Source of the DNA: Stratiolaelaps scimitus
Taxonomy: Eukaryota > Arthropoda > Arachnida > Mesostigmata > Laelapidae
Assembly (NCBI GenBank): GCA_019614645.1
Contig: JABWDB010000018.1
Location: 4,208,501 to 4,272,500, forward strand
Reading direction: 5' to 3'
DNA: 64,000 nucleotides
Positions within the stretch are counted from its first letter, which is position 1. Every line of letters begins with the position of its first letter. This document shows, one piece after another, positions 35,999 through 47,758 of this stretch. The position numbers were made by a program, and so were the translations under genes. Below the pieces are notes generated by a model. The model saw nothing but the letters and a program-made list of their open reading frames with translations. It searched no databases and was not told where the DNA came from.

Positions 35999-36680
35999 CT
36001 ATATATCTATAGTATAACAACCACAAGGAAGTTTCACACCGATGTGACCTATGCCTCTGTAATCTCGTCGTACTCATTCAACACGATACAGCATTAGTAA
36101 GTACTTATTACCAGGACGCTTTTCCTCCTGGTAAAGAGCCTATTCGCTAGCCCTGTAAACATAATAATGTTGATGTTCATACAGCGAGCGAGCAACTATG
36201 TTGAGCACCCCATTGCTGGCACCGTTCTCTGTCGAGTTCGCCAGTGCAAAAGAATGGAGTCAATCGAGGTTGAAAGAGAACGTGCTCTACTAACGTGCTA
36301 ATAACTTGAGAAAGATCAAAAGGATACCGTGCTCCCTTTCGTATGCCGGGGAGGAGAGTCATGAAGATGACCTCCAGGATGGAGCCTGAACATGAACTGG
36401 GCACTCAATCGTGACGTCGGCAACATGAACTGCATCACCAAGGGAGCGTATCATCAAAAAGCACTTTGATTGCTTTTCATTAATCCTTTGTAACATACTT
36501 CCGCCCCCGTTTCCTCACCAGAGCATATAACAAGGCCACAGCCATTAGCGCAGCAGCCCTGGAGCAACACGGCCTCAGTTGTATTCCCCATAGTGCTGTA
36601 CAGGGTCGAGTGTTTAGCCAGTCAGTATACGTTCGGCCGAAAGCCAGTGGCCAGCTTTCCTGCATCCAACACAAAGCTAC
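35999..36680. other. Flank downstream of the minus-strand gene candidate
   Basis: On the minus strand an acceptor-like GGATGCAG (ending at about 36658) starts a 46-codon frame that ends at a strong donor (GCTCTG|GTGAGG, near 36520). It could be an alternative exon of the gene at 37320-36681. No AATAAA lies just past the gene's stop. The rest shows nothing. Confidence 0.35.
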
Positions 36681-37320
36681 TCATTGTACGGCTTTCTGAA
36701 AAAGCCACGCGAAACATAATTCTTTTGAAAATCGCACGCGTACCCTCTCATAAGCGCCATCGCTGGTTGTGGGTTTAGTGCAGGGCAGACGTTTCTGAAT
36801 GGTGGTGGACCACGTGGAGCTCAGGTTGTCAATGGACAAACAACCAGCATCACGTTTAACCGACAGAGTCAAGTTTTCGCCATCTTGTGCGAACTCAAAC
36901 ACATAATGACATGCAAAGGCACGTATCCCAACAGGGAAAAAGGTTCCGACCTGCTCTTGGCTGTACCCAAGTAAATCCCATTGGAGGGCACACCCAACAC
37001 AGTTAAGGTGTGTTGGGTTAAAAACGCAGCTGGACGTCTCACCCGTCTGTGTATCAGGGCTCGTTCGATTGGACACAGTCAGCCGGCGGTCTAAGCAGAG
37101 GAGAGGGAGAGACAGAGAGACGATAACATACCTTCTTACCCCCATAAAATGGCAATTTCTTAGCTGAAAGATTTCTTTCATGCAATCCGACCGGTATAAT
37201 GGCTTGTGCAGCAACGGCCAGCCACTGGATCGCCTTGCCTTCTCTTGACCTCCGCCGAAAGGTGGCCGGAGCGGTTCCAAAAAAGTTCTTCGAACGTATG
37301 GCATTACACCGTTCTATCAT
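36681..37320 (-). CDS. Candidate two-exon gene, 196-aa protein of unknown function
   Basis: This is the best gene model in the window. Exon 1 (37320-37140) starts at an ATG and gives 60 codons plus one base, ending at a strong donor, GGGG|GTAAGA. The 49-bp intron (37139-37091) ends in a long CT-rich tract and TGCTTAG. Exon 2 (37090-36681) begins AC; the split codon GAC (Asp) restores exactly the frame that then stays open for 135 codons to a TGA. Residues 1-25 are basic with few acids, as in a mitochondrial presequence. Residues 30-44 (AIQWLAVAAQAIIPV) could be a membrane segment. Exon 2 has mixed composition and several Cys (for example CVGCALQWDLLGYSQEQVG). I recognise no family. The start is weak (C at -3, in-frame stop just upstream), and the CT tract could be a simple repeat. 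Confidence 0.4.
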
Positions 37321-38339
37321 TCGTCAACTAGAGGTCCGCGTGGGCCAACGGCCAGCTCCTCGACCGGGTGACGTGGTCAGAATACGACGCACGGCTGGGA
37401 GTCCAAATCAGAGACGGGAAAATCCTTCGTGTCTATGTTCCGAGAAGAGGAGCACCTTTCGAGACACATGACGATGGCTGCCAGGCCGCCATTTAACTCT
37501 GGCTTTGGCTAAATGTACCCTTTGGGATGGCAATAGCCAAGCAGTGTCTGGCCCACCGTTGTCCGAACGGCTGCCCAATGTCGACATGAAATCTGTAGCG
37601 GCCAAGTGCGCTCCCTCGTAAACGTCTTAACGAAATACACGTACTTGGCCATCTTTTAGCGAACATTTACAGCCATTTCGACCTCTTGGCACAGGATTAT
37701 CACATGGTGATACGATTTGCAATTGTCACTCATGCTGCGAGCAGTTCGTCACTTGCTTTCTCTTTTTTAAGAGGTTAAAGTTAAATCCTGCATGGACACC
37801 AGACCTCACACTAAGGTATTTCCCTGGTAGTGTCAGACTCTCACTGAACTAAACCCAGAATCGATTTTGACTTGGGGCACTGACTGTCAAAGTATTACCT
37901 CGGTCAGTGCCTTGCAGGGACCGGCAGAGTTCGTCTCTTGCTCAATCCACTAAACAGTGCTAAGTTCATTTTGAACGTTTCCAGCACTCAAAACCCGTCT
38001 AGTACGTTCAGCGATTGTAGACGCGTAACGTCTACAAAACCCCGGCGTTCTTGCACCCGACAATTCGGTTCTCAATAACTAAACGCCATGAGAATACGAC
38101 GCTGAGCTGATGAAACTGACGGGACAGGCCAAGTATTGATGTCGAGACGACTCTCTTTCAATCGTATATTACGTCTAGACGGTATGCCGTTGAGCAACAT
38201 GCCAACAAGCTATTAGCGCACAGCCCCGTATAGTGCATTCAATTTCATCTGCAGCAGCCTTCGTGGTCTCCTATCTGTCGGCCTGTGATTGCCTAAGCGC
38301 ACTTTGGCACATAAATTTCTATGAGACAACTTTTCTGCG
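37321..38339. other. Upstream flank and spacer
   Basis: A minus frame with an ATG near 37587 (MSTLGSRSDNGG) is open to 37408, but no join to the gene below is clear. Two short perfect stem-loops lie at 37876-37911 (9-bp stem) and 38015-38037 (9-bp stem, 5-nt loop). No other gene is seen. Confidence 0.45.
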
Positions 38340-39292
38340 GTGTCGCCGAGCGTCGAGCAATCAACCCTAGAGAATCCGGACCCATTTCGGTTGCATTTCG
38401 ATGCGAATTACCGGTGTGCAAGCAGTGCAATCGTGCGTCGCGCCCTCTGTATTTGTGGACGTGTGCTTGTCTGTGCTTGCTGTGTGACTCGTGTATGTGC
38501 ATGCTATAAGAGCTTGCTTCCCTCTCTGCCTCTCTCTCTCTCTCTGTCTCTCACTACCGTTCTTCGTGTCCGCCGACTCCGTTTTCCGACGGAACTAATG
38601 GCCAGAGTCTTGCTGAACCCATCCACGATCGACGCTCCGCTGGCCGCAACCCGCAGCGCCCGCAAGCGGAATGCCAATGAGCCAAGAAGTCCGCGCTCCG
38701 GCTTCGATCCTAATTACTTTCCAATCAAAGCGATGCGATGGCCCAAGAATTTCGAGCAGTGGGTCCCCGGCAACGTCCACCGCACCACCGCCTGCATCTA
38801 TTCCTTCCGATGCCAACAGAGTGGTTGGTCGTCCCGCTTTGGCCATTGCCGGTGCACCCGGTTCGCTTTCTTCTGTGTCGTTCCACGCACGGACGTCGCT
38901 CAGCATCGCGTCGAATCGCTGCCCGCAACGCGTCGCCGCCCCCCCCCCTTGTTGACGTACACGAACAATTCCTCGCTTGTCCCAACCGGCGTCATTAACC
39001 TCCGTCGCTCCAACGCACATCCCCCACATGTGGCAATATATCGAAACTCTGATTCACTACGGTGCCAATCCCACTTACCCGCCTCCGATCGCTTGAGTGG
39101 CTGAAGTCGATAGACACGGGAAGAAATACTGTCTCGTCGCGTAGCGGCAAGACCACCTTCATTTACGATCTCTAATTTGCTGGCACATGCTGTTGCGATC
39201 GTCGTTTCGGTATAGTGATGCACAATTAGGAGCACACCGAGCGTCATTCGGACAACAACAGCAAGAACAATAACAGCACCACTGAGAATCAC
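38340..39292. other. Stop-poor GC-rich block, strand of any gene unresolved
   Basis: A 254-codon frame is open on the plus strand (38340-39104; first ATG at 38599), the longest in the window. The minus strand carries two frames: one from an ATG at 39247 to 38900 (115 codons, beginning MTLGVLLIVHHYTE), and one from 39029 to 38595 (144 codons). The two minus frames meet at a run of 9 G (minus strand) near 38938-38949, so a small indel there would fuse them into about 215 codons. The minus frames have the more coding-like pattern, with G common at first codon position. A perfect GTAAGT donor also lies on the minus strand near 39076. No domain is recognised in either reading. Confidence 0.25.
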
Positions 39293-41829
39293 CGGTCACG
39301 TAGAAAGCACTCGTGGGAAGCCAATTGTGATTCTGCATTGGTTGATATACATGGCATATGTACGTATATATAATAGAGAGAGATAGAGAGAGAAAAAATA
39401 GTAAATCCCAATGGCCTCACGACACGTCGATGATCACAAACACGTGTTTGCCGTTATAGGCATTGTTCAGCTCAGTGTCGAAAATCGTCTTGTCTTGTGA
39501 ACTTTCGCCCTAGAGCTGGTGTTGTCCAAAGCCCAACACCATATTCGCTGCGTGCCCGGGAGTGCACCGACCATTACTACGTACAGCGTGGACAGGAAGC
39601 CGCTGCTGCGATTGCTCCAGTTGGAAGACATAAGGAGCTTTCCTGTACGAGGGAAGGAGTCACAACTAAGAGAAGAAGTGCGCAGTCGTCCTTTGGGACG
39701 CTAGGCACCGCCCAGGATTACCCGCTCAGGACGTCGTGCGAGAGAAATGTAGAAGGCCGCCAACGAGCGTTTAAAAGTCACGACATTCGGACCCGGCGGC
39801 TCGCCAGATCTCTCCGAGGTCGTTGTTGGATCTGCCCACTTTTGTCCACCGAAAACATGAGCACATCGATTCTTCTCAGCTATATCGTGCACTCTGCCGT
39901 CGCAGTGGTGGCACCAAGAGCGAAGGGTTGGCCCGTTGAGAGAAAACGCACTACGCAGAACCCCATTGCTTCCAGCAGGGAGACGGCCATCTCCCTGTGC
40001 CCGTAGAGTCACGCAGATGACGGACAATAAAACAACGACCGAGCAAAGGACTCACGCGGTGGAGCAGCGATCAAATTTAAACCGCGAGAGAACCAGGTGG
40101 ACCCGCTCGAAACCGCAGGACCCTGAGAATCAATGGCGGAGGCAATGAAACAGAGAGATGAAGCTGCTGGCTCTTACAGAGCCCCGTCATTCTAGCGCGA
40201 TTGTTTTGTTTTAGAACAAAATTCAAGACGCCTCCTTTATCACCGATTATTGCGTTCTTTCCTAACTGTTAGCAGAACCACTTTTTTTTTTTATAACCCT
40301 GGAGTGGCGTTACTACTACTTATATAGCCATAGTTCGTATGAATTACTCTCGTAACTTCTTCAAACCGTATCTGTCCTGCGGAATTCGATGAGAGGATAC
40401 CCAGAGGTTCCTCAGCGCTACCACAACAATTACTACTAAGTACCATTCAAAGCCTTTTATAGAGTGGCCTTTAAGCCTGCCCTTGAATCAAATTGCCGTT
40501 GGGAATAATTTTAAGCTCCATGTTGGTTTACGAATAATTTCCTTCAGTTGATTGTTCTTAGGTCAGTTGCAAAGCACATAATGACCTGAAACGACAATAC
40601 GAATCGAGCAGGGTGGAGGGGCTCTCCGTATGCGGCGAATTATTTTCACACTGAAGAGCGAGCTATGCTCGCTATGCTCTTCATGATAAGCGCCGTCGTC
40701 AACGGTACGTTCTCTACACGGGCTTTGTTGCCTTCAGTACAATCTAGTCGAGCGTGAAGAAGGCGGAAGGAGTTCGCGCGAGACCATTGATCGGTGTTGG
40801 ATATGCCCGATTACAGTGTTCACCACCATGTCATCATCTCTGCCGAAACTGATTATCGTCATACTTGTCGATTCCAATTTGTATATTAAAATCAATTCGT
40901 GTTGCCACTTCCAGGAAGCAGATTTTCAGCATAATGACGTACCTATTCAATTGAACTCATGTGACACAATGACATGAGGTTCCGTTAGGCAAAGTTCGTG
41001 TACGCTGAGTTGATTCACACAGGCTATAAATCACATTTAGTGTTTACTTTCGTGCACTCGTGAACATTTGTCAGGGCAATCATTCCATCGCTTGATGGAG
41101 CTGTATGTAATATAGCTGTTCCACGTTCTCTGTCTGTCCATGTGCCCCCAGCGTTTAGGGGCATTGCTCTCTGCGTCTTATAGATATCATGGTGTGGTGA
41201 TTTGTGTTGGATACCTTGGCCAGAGTCTGCTTCGTTCAGGAGACTGTTTTTTAAGGACAGTGTTCAGCGCAGAGGTGCCGAAGCAGTCCCATATTTAACC
41301 ATTTAAACCGTGATTAAGGACGCCCAGTCCGTGGATGAAGGTGTCAGTTCCCAGCTAAATGATTGGAGATGCAGAGCCTTGTTTATTAATCTCCTTAGGA
41401 AGACTGGCGCTGTTGACGAATTTAGCGTGCGTCCAACTTCTCAAAGCAATATCCTCAAAATATGGTCATTATTATTCAATTCAAATGCGCGCACCAAGCA
41501 TAACTGTGCAGAGCTTTAAAATTTAGTAACATCTCCTATTGTTTTCCTGTGGCAATGTTGTTTACGTCAAGCAGCCAGGTCAAAAGGTGGGTGGTATTTC
41601 TTTGCTGGCTCTAGAACCGGAAGTAATAGTGTTAAATGTTGACTGCGAGTCAAACCTGAAAATTTACTTTACTTTAGAGCCAAATTGTCGGTGAGGCCAT
41701 GCCATGGTGGAGCTGCAATTTACGGACCTTTCCCGAAGTGCTTTGTGCTCAATTTGTGATCTACTAGGGTCGCTGGTTGGCCGACCTCTCAGCTTGGACC
41801 TGTCACTTTAACTTCGAAGCCCCTTACCG
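39293..41829. other. Spacer with one GC-rich patch, no supported gene
   Basis: A GA-rich microsatellite lies at about 39374-39396. At 39.5-40.15 kb frames of 169 codons (plus) and 108 codons (minus) overlap. From 40.2 to 41.8 kb it is AT-rich with almost no open frames. Nothing is recognised. Confidence 0.5.
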
Positions 41830-41952
41830 ATGGTAAGGTAAGGCTTTATTGATTTATTAAAGGAACTGCATAGAATGCTTAAGTTCTCTTATATGTCATG
41901 CAACGGGATTCGAACCTGCGGCCTCTGGCTTTTTACAGCCAGAGACTCAGAT
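41830..41952 (-). mobile_element. tRNA-derived SINE-like element (family A), second copy
   Basis: It matches the copy at 7687-7829 in order and orientation: a 3' CTTACCTTACC tail, AATAAATCAATAAAG, the GAACTTAAGCATT body, then a B box (GGATTCGAACC on the plus strand) and the CCTCTGGCT anticodon-arm region. The A-box end is lost beyond about 41952. Confidence 0.75.
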
Positions 41953-43657
41953 GGATTTCTAGATATTACTACGTGTGCGTTACATAGTGCCGTTCGTTGA
42001 ATGGGTTCAATGTTAGCATCGGCGAGAAAGAACTTGTTAGTTTCCTTTACGCCCCTACAAATGTCCGAGATACTCGAAGACGAAGCCGTCTGGCGCTGAG
42101 AAGTCGCTGAGTTCGGCGAACGATAGTCGCCCCCAAGTTTCTCCAAAATGGTACATCGATCGTGATCGTACTTGGCAGACATTTGTGCTAAACGCCGCCA
42201 TATATTTACCAAATTTATTATACATAGCTACACCATCTCTCGTAGTCTATCCAGCTCGTGAAAGGTATATCGTCTTATAACCATATATAATGTCATTTGT
42301 GGCATTCCCAATGATGCCACAAATTCCGACAGGACAGTGTTGTTTATGGAATCGATTCCCGTTGGATTCAATTGCAGCAACAATACGTTCTCCTTTTTTA
42401 TATTGCAGTTGTCGTTTTTCACGTAAAATACGTGTCACTTTACTCGACGACACGACACAAGGGCCCTCTGCTATGATGACGGACCTCGTTGTAGCTTTCG
42501 TCCGCCGAGCGGCAACCGTATTCCCTGGCCCGTGTCGTCGGCCTCCATTTCATTCGTGTATTTTTATAGATCAGTCATCTTCTAAATTACACACACAGCT
42601 CCCCCCTCCCAATTGTTCATTTAGATTAATTAGCTGCCGACCTGCAGGTCAGCGGTCGAACCGAATTGCTCATTCCAAATCATTCCAATCGCTTTACATT
42701 AGTTCGCTAAGCAAATACCGATTAAGATCGGGGCGAATGTTTTCATCAATTGTATTCACTTTGCTGCGGAACCGCTGAGCGAACTGAGGGACATCTTACG
42801 TGTAACTGAAATATATCGAGAATTCGCTTAAGTCTCCTAAGAGTTGTAGCAAAGCTGCGTTTCACCAACTTGAACTCAAGTCGGCGCGCGCTCTCCACAG
42901 CTCATGATTTAGTCTCTCCAAGATTTGCGCTTAATAACATTTGATAGTCTCGCCATATCGCTGCATCTTTCCAGGACCGAGCGTAGTGGAGACGGCTTTT
43001 AGACTCGGTTCATTTCAAAATACAGCTTTGCTGTAAAACTCTTTAGACATAGTCTTGTTTTCTCTCTATACGTGTAAGTTATATGTAGGATGTACCTAAG
43101 TCGGCTCAACGTTTCTGCAGCAAACTGAATACAAGCAGTCAAAACATTCGCTCCGATCGAAATTGCTATTTGTCTTATGGGGTAATAATGCGGCGCTGAA
43201 ATGATCGCCAGCATTTGCTTCGACGGAGACCTGCTGGTCGACAAGGGTTAACTTTTTCGATCAGCTTAGAATCTGACACGGGGGGTCTTACTCTCATGAC
43301 TTCATGGTTCGATTGGGGGCTATGGTCGAGCCCGTCGCGGTGGGTTGCCCTGGTAAATCCAGGAACAACCCATTCCATTTAAAACCCAAAAATCTGGCAC
43401 TCTCTTGGTGAAAATACGCTACTGACAGTCGAAAATTATCTACAGCGTGCAGCAGTTGTGAGAATCTTCTGAGTTCTGAGATTCACTTGTACTCCCAGAA
43501 AGCAATATTGGTGTTTTGCAACCATATCCTTGCTCTGATCTGTTATTATGTGATAACTGTAACAACGGGGTAGTTGTTTTGTTGCGATATATTGTTTTGT
43601 ATTTTATTATGCAAACGATTGTAGTTTCAAAACGATCTGCCCAAAATTAACGCGTTT
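41953..43657. other. Spacer, no supported gene
   Basis: A 162-codon plus frame at 42290-42778 and shorter minus frames at 42228-42453 overlap. None has splice support or a known domain. Confidence 0.5.
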
Positions 43658-44020
43658 ATGGCGACAACCATACACCCTTCCGATTTCTCCGTTAAAAGGA
43701 TAACGATGCGTTCTACGTCATTCTTGTCTGGCGTGCGATGGACACGTTTCCACGTGGGACTAGCCGTCATTGCCGCTGCCGCGCATCAGGTAATTAGTAT
43801 CTTACGCGTAATTATTTCTCCGAATTGACAACACCGAGAATAGTGTTGCCATTATTTCCAGGCTCGCCTCGGCTCGGCAGCCACCTCGGCATCACGTCCG
43901 CGGTCGCTCGGTAGAGTGGGCGGATGGATGCTGGAGTTAGTCAACAATCCCCCACAGGGACTCGTCCGCACCTGTCAAACTACCCAATGCTACGAGTGGA
44001 TGCAGCGTTACATCAAATAA
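43658..44020 (+). CDS. Candidate two-exon gene for a small secreted or membrane-anchored protein
   Basis: Exon 1 ends at 43789 with CATCAG|GTAATTAG. The 72-bp intron (43790-43861) ends in CCATTATTTCCAG, a strong acceptor. Exon 2 (43862-44020) continues in phase 0 for 52 codons to a TAA. Two in-frame ATGs exist, at 43658 and 43706. From the second (A at -3) the protein is 80 aa and starts like a signal peptide: a basic stretch, then HVGLAVIAAAA. From the first it is 96 aa with the hydrophobic stretch internal. Exon 2 has basic sites (RPRSLGR) and a Cys pair in CQTTQCYEW near the C-terminus. This layout would suit a small secreted peptide, but it matches no neuropeptide or toxin family that I know. 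The call rests on splice sites and phase only. Confidence 0.3.
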
Positions 44021-44943
44021 GCGTTCTTCCCGCCGGCCCTTCAGACTTTCCTGGATGTGGTGCCCGTTATAGACTGACATTGTCTACGTGCATGAATGGT
44101 TACCCTTCACAAAACGAGTGTATTTAGGCCATAATGTCATATATTGGACTTGGTTCTATACACACATATATCACACAAGCCTATATATATATATATATAT
44201 ACAAAGGAAATATTTAGATTTGTCGATCCATGGCAGAAAAACGAGGTGGTAAGCCTCCACACCACTTCGAATTTGTATGTGCTATCCTCATCTCAGAGTA
44301 ATCTGGTCATCATTTAGATTATTGAAACCGTAGAGAGACGATATTTCTTTCTCTCGGACCACATTGTATCGATTCATCTCTTCGTAATCGAAAAGGCACA
44401 AGTGTAGGTTTTTTGTTGCCTTGAGGATAGATCCGGTTTATATGTTGGGAGACTAACAAATATTTACGATCCCTATGATGTGGGTGGAAACGGTACCTCG
44501 ACTCCTAGAGCCACTGATACGGCCTATTTGCTTCTTTTTTGTGATCGTCTTAGCTATTCTCGACCACCCGATCGACCAACGGCGGTAGCGGCGTCACTAC
44601 GGCTTGTGGCCTCCGACAGGTGCACCAGTAGTGTTCACTTGATTTGGTAGCCTCAGTCTTCTTCGAAGCTGACTCGGGACTCCTAACTAACTTTCCTTCC
44701 TGGCTGTATACTGATCTATAATCAATTTATAGTTGATGAACATTCACAGGGGTAGATTAGAACGATTGGACACGCACAGATTCACTTGTCATAGCATAGC
44801 TACCACATCAGGGTACTGCTTTTTATAAATTGTGCTTTCACTTGCCAGCCACTCCTTTTTTCAGCCGTGACGAATCGTCGTAACAAAGAGGATCTTGATG
44901 ATCTGTCCTGAACAGAACAGGGTGGCTGAAAATGTGTGACAAA

Positions 44944-44949
<6 letters not shown>

Positions 44950-44978
<29 letters not shown>
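44950..44978. repeat. (TA)n microsatellite
   Basis: About 28 bases of TA dinucleotide. Confidence 0.95.
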
Positions 44979-45897
44979 ACTATTTGTCGAGGCATGGTGT
45001 CTCTCCGTGATCCACATTATTTGCGTTTGCTGCGCCAACACGAGCCGCTTATGTGCTTCTAGCATAGCTGCGTTCAAAATGAAAACAATGTTAAAACTGA
45101 ATTTGCACACTCACCGGCAACAATCTCTTCTTTCTTCCTATCCACCTCAACACATTTTAGGCCAAGCTGGAGGGAGCAGTTAGTTCCCCATGCAAAGATA
45201 CGCAGACCAGCCTAGTGGGGTCACACATAGTGACATCATGCTGGCCAGAAGGGCATCGTGCGCCCACTTCCAAAATGTTCATTGTCAAAACACATAGAGG
45301 CTACCCTCGGCCAATTATTCAGCGGTGCAAGGCGAACCCCTGCGGCTGAGGTGTACGTGCTTGGTTTTCATGGCGGGAATGGGGGAAAGCAAGGGAACCA
45401 GAGGAGAAAAAAACACTGAGACCTAGGGCAGCTGTAGTAAATGTAAGGTGATGTGTTTGGAAAAGTGATGTTTTTGTAGAAGCTCATCTTGGCGGGATGA
45501 CGAAGCCAATGCTGCAGCGTGTGCGGCTTTTCGACCAAAAAAAAAGCGATGCTCCTACAAAAACGGGTTCGATTTGAGTTAGCGCCCATTAATCAAATTG
45601 ATGATTTCTCCTCTTATCCTTCGAGTTGCGTCTCGCTCCCCGAAGTCTGCCAAAACAGTTTTCCCTTTATGGATACTTTCTTTGAACCCGGCAAGATGGT
45701 CTCTCCACTGCGAACATTCGACGCTTGTAGTGGTGACCGACACTTAGTGCTGGACACACCCAGGCGCTCAGATCAATGACAAGGCACCGTATCTCGAGCG
45801 GAGCTTGCTCACACTATGTCCATACGCTCGTATCGCGCTTATCGAATCTCCACGATATTTTTGCACTGCAAGTATTTCGAAAAGCACATCTGAAATT

Positions 45898-45898
<1 letters not shown>

Positions 45899-45933
<35 letters not shown>
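45899..45933. repeat. (TA)n microsatellite
   Basis: About 34 bases of TA dinucleotide. Confidence 0.95.
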
Positions 45934-45936
<3 letters not shown>

Positions 45937-46780
45937 TAGATATGTGCTCATTTAATGCTCAACATCTGACTTTATGTATGGCTAAATATAATATAATAGT
46001 ATGCGTTTGATATGTGATCGTCTGTTCCAGGTTAGGATTCCACCTTTGAATAACGCACTTATTTCCACCCTCCTACTGTTCTGGATGCGTCGAAGTTTAT
46101 CATTACGTATATATATATATATATATATGTACAACACACCGTATGCTTTCACTAAAATAATATCTGGTTCTGACCCGCGAAGGACACATGCGAACCGATG
46201 CAGGCATTGTACTCGCGGTTTAATTAAGAAAGCTTGTCAATTACCTTTCATATCATAAGGTCATCAAAACGCTGTGCTGAACGAATATTTTTACAATACA
46301 GCGGGAGTGCTTAGTCTGAATGCTAAACTTCGAGCAGTCTCTAGATCATGCTCGTATTGTGAGGTTCGTTTAAAAGGCAGTCCGATATCATCACTTCTAA
46401 GATCTCATTGTGACGATGAAAGATCGACCCTAGGCGTGCGACTCTGAGACTTAACACTCTAAAACATAATGAAGGTCGCTGTTCTGCGTTGCTCGACGTC
46501 AAAAGCGAGGCCGCGAGCTACCGCAAGGAATCGTCATACGACGCAGTATACCTCATCGTATATCGAAGCTTAATATACAAAACCTCCGAACGACAGGTAC
46601 ACGAATATTTTTAGCACTCGATTTAGTTTCGCCGTATTGACGCCTCGAATTGAAATGTTCGTCATGTTTGACAATCACTTTGTGTTTTCTTTTATGCCAA
46701 TACGACCCGTTTCTATTTGCCGTATGTCGGCAACACTTTGAAACACGCCACAGTCAAATCTCTCATGAAAACTCCCCCTG

Positions 46781-47479
46781 CTACCACGTAGCTGCCCCGC
46801 CGCCTCGACAGGGATGATCGGAGCCGAGCTACATCGTATTCTCTGCCCCACGTCGGCAGTGCGTGACCAGGCGGCAGACAACACCAAACCCAAATCAGGT
46901 GATCGGCAAACACACACACCCACGTATACACGCGCACGAACTAACGACTGCACGCGGTCTGCCTATTTAGGTCTCGTGAAGGTCTCCCTCCGCGAAGCTC
47001 GCCCGTCCGTCGAACCGCGCTCAAACTTTCATTTTCATCCCCGTGCGATGGCGCCCTCTCTCGAATCCTCTCCCTTAGACTATTACCCCATTTGTGGTAG
47101 CGCGCCACCTAGTGCTGGCTATATTTTATCCGTCCTTTCGCGTTGTCTCCTTTTTTTTTTATTCTTTCCGCTTCGCCCTCTCTGTGTTTCCTTCTCTGTC
47201 TTTTTGGACTTGGCAATTTTGCTGCGCGGGACACACAGTTTTGCTTCGTCCTCCCCTGTCGCTGTATGTCGGCAGGCTGGTGATTCCGATTGTGATAAAC
47301 GGAATTAAATATCATCTACTGCTACTCGGCAGTTCGCTGTTCGAGGCCGTTCCTCCTCGTGCATGATTCCTTCCTCAAGCGTTTGCACGATGCCCGTCGA
47401 CTCGGCGGAGAACGAATTGCTTGGCTTCGCTTTTTTCTTGTTCCCTTCTAGATGCTGCCTGCCGTGGTCCCCCTCCGAG
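46781..47479. other. GC-rich island beside a minus-strand ORF candidate
   Basis: A plus frame of 164 codons (46814-47308) overlaps minus frames. A minus frame at 47523-47305 might be part of the same locus as the ORF at 47758. No frame-consistent splice was found. Confidence 0.35.
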
Positions 47480-47758
47480 TCAAGCCTGGCGTCTCGCGGC
47501 TGTCGCCCCCTTGCGAGCAGCAAATTCGCTGCTCTTCCGATCGTCCGTTATCCGTTCTGTGCCACGAGGACGGCTGGCGATCGACGATCCGCGATCGCTA
47601 AGTAGTCTCGAGCGCTGCGAGACGGAACAGCAGCGTTGCTGACGCTCGGCTTCTTCATCGGAATTAACCTGCGCTGGTGAGGGCGGATAATCGAAAAATG
47701 CTTCACCTTTGGCGAACATTACGGACTGTGCGTGCTGATCATTTTTCGCGTTGTCCAT
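47480..47758 (-). CDS. Candidate coding ORF or first exon (92 aa), unknown product
   Basis: The ATG has a good context (GGGATGG: G at -3, G at +4). The 92-codon frame shows a coding-like pattern, with G/C-rich third positions. The N-terminus reads MDNAKNDQHAQSVMFAKGEA, followed by DYPPSPAQ and an acidic stretch (SDEEAERQQ). The rest is Ser/Arg-rich and probably disordered. A possible donor lies inside it (GCGCAG|GTTAAT, after residue 30), so only the first 30 residues may be exonic. It sits in a GC-rich island with open frames on the other strand too. No domain is recognised. Confidence 0.25.
   Translation of the reverse strand: MDNAKNDQHAQSVMFAKGEAFFDYPPSPAQVNSDEEAERQQRCCSVSQRSRLLSDRGSSIASRPRGTERITDDRKSSEFAARKGATAARRQA

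Larger units (their letters stand above)
44021..46780. other. Spacer with AT microsatellites, no gene seen
   Basis: (AT)n arrays lie at about 44184-44201, 44950-44978, 45899-45933 and 46109-46128. A pyrimidine-rich acceptor (GTCTGTTCCAG) ends at 46030, but the following frame runs into an AT array. Nothing is recognised. Confidence 0.6.

Noticed and set aside
42228..42453. Transposase fragment on the minus strand
   Set aside because: A basic stretch looked faintly like a transposase N-terminus, but no catalytic block or second motif supports it.
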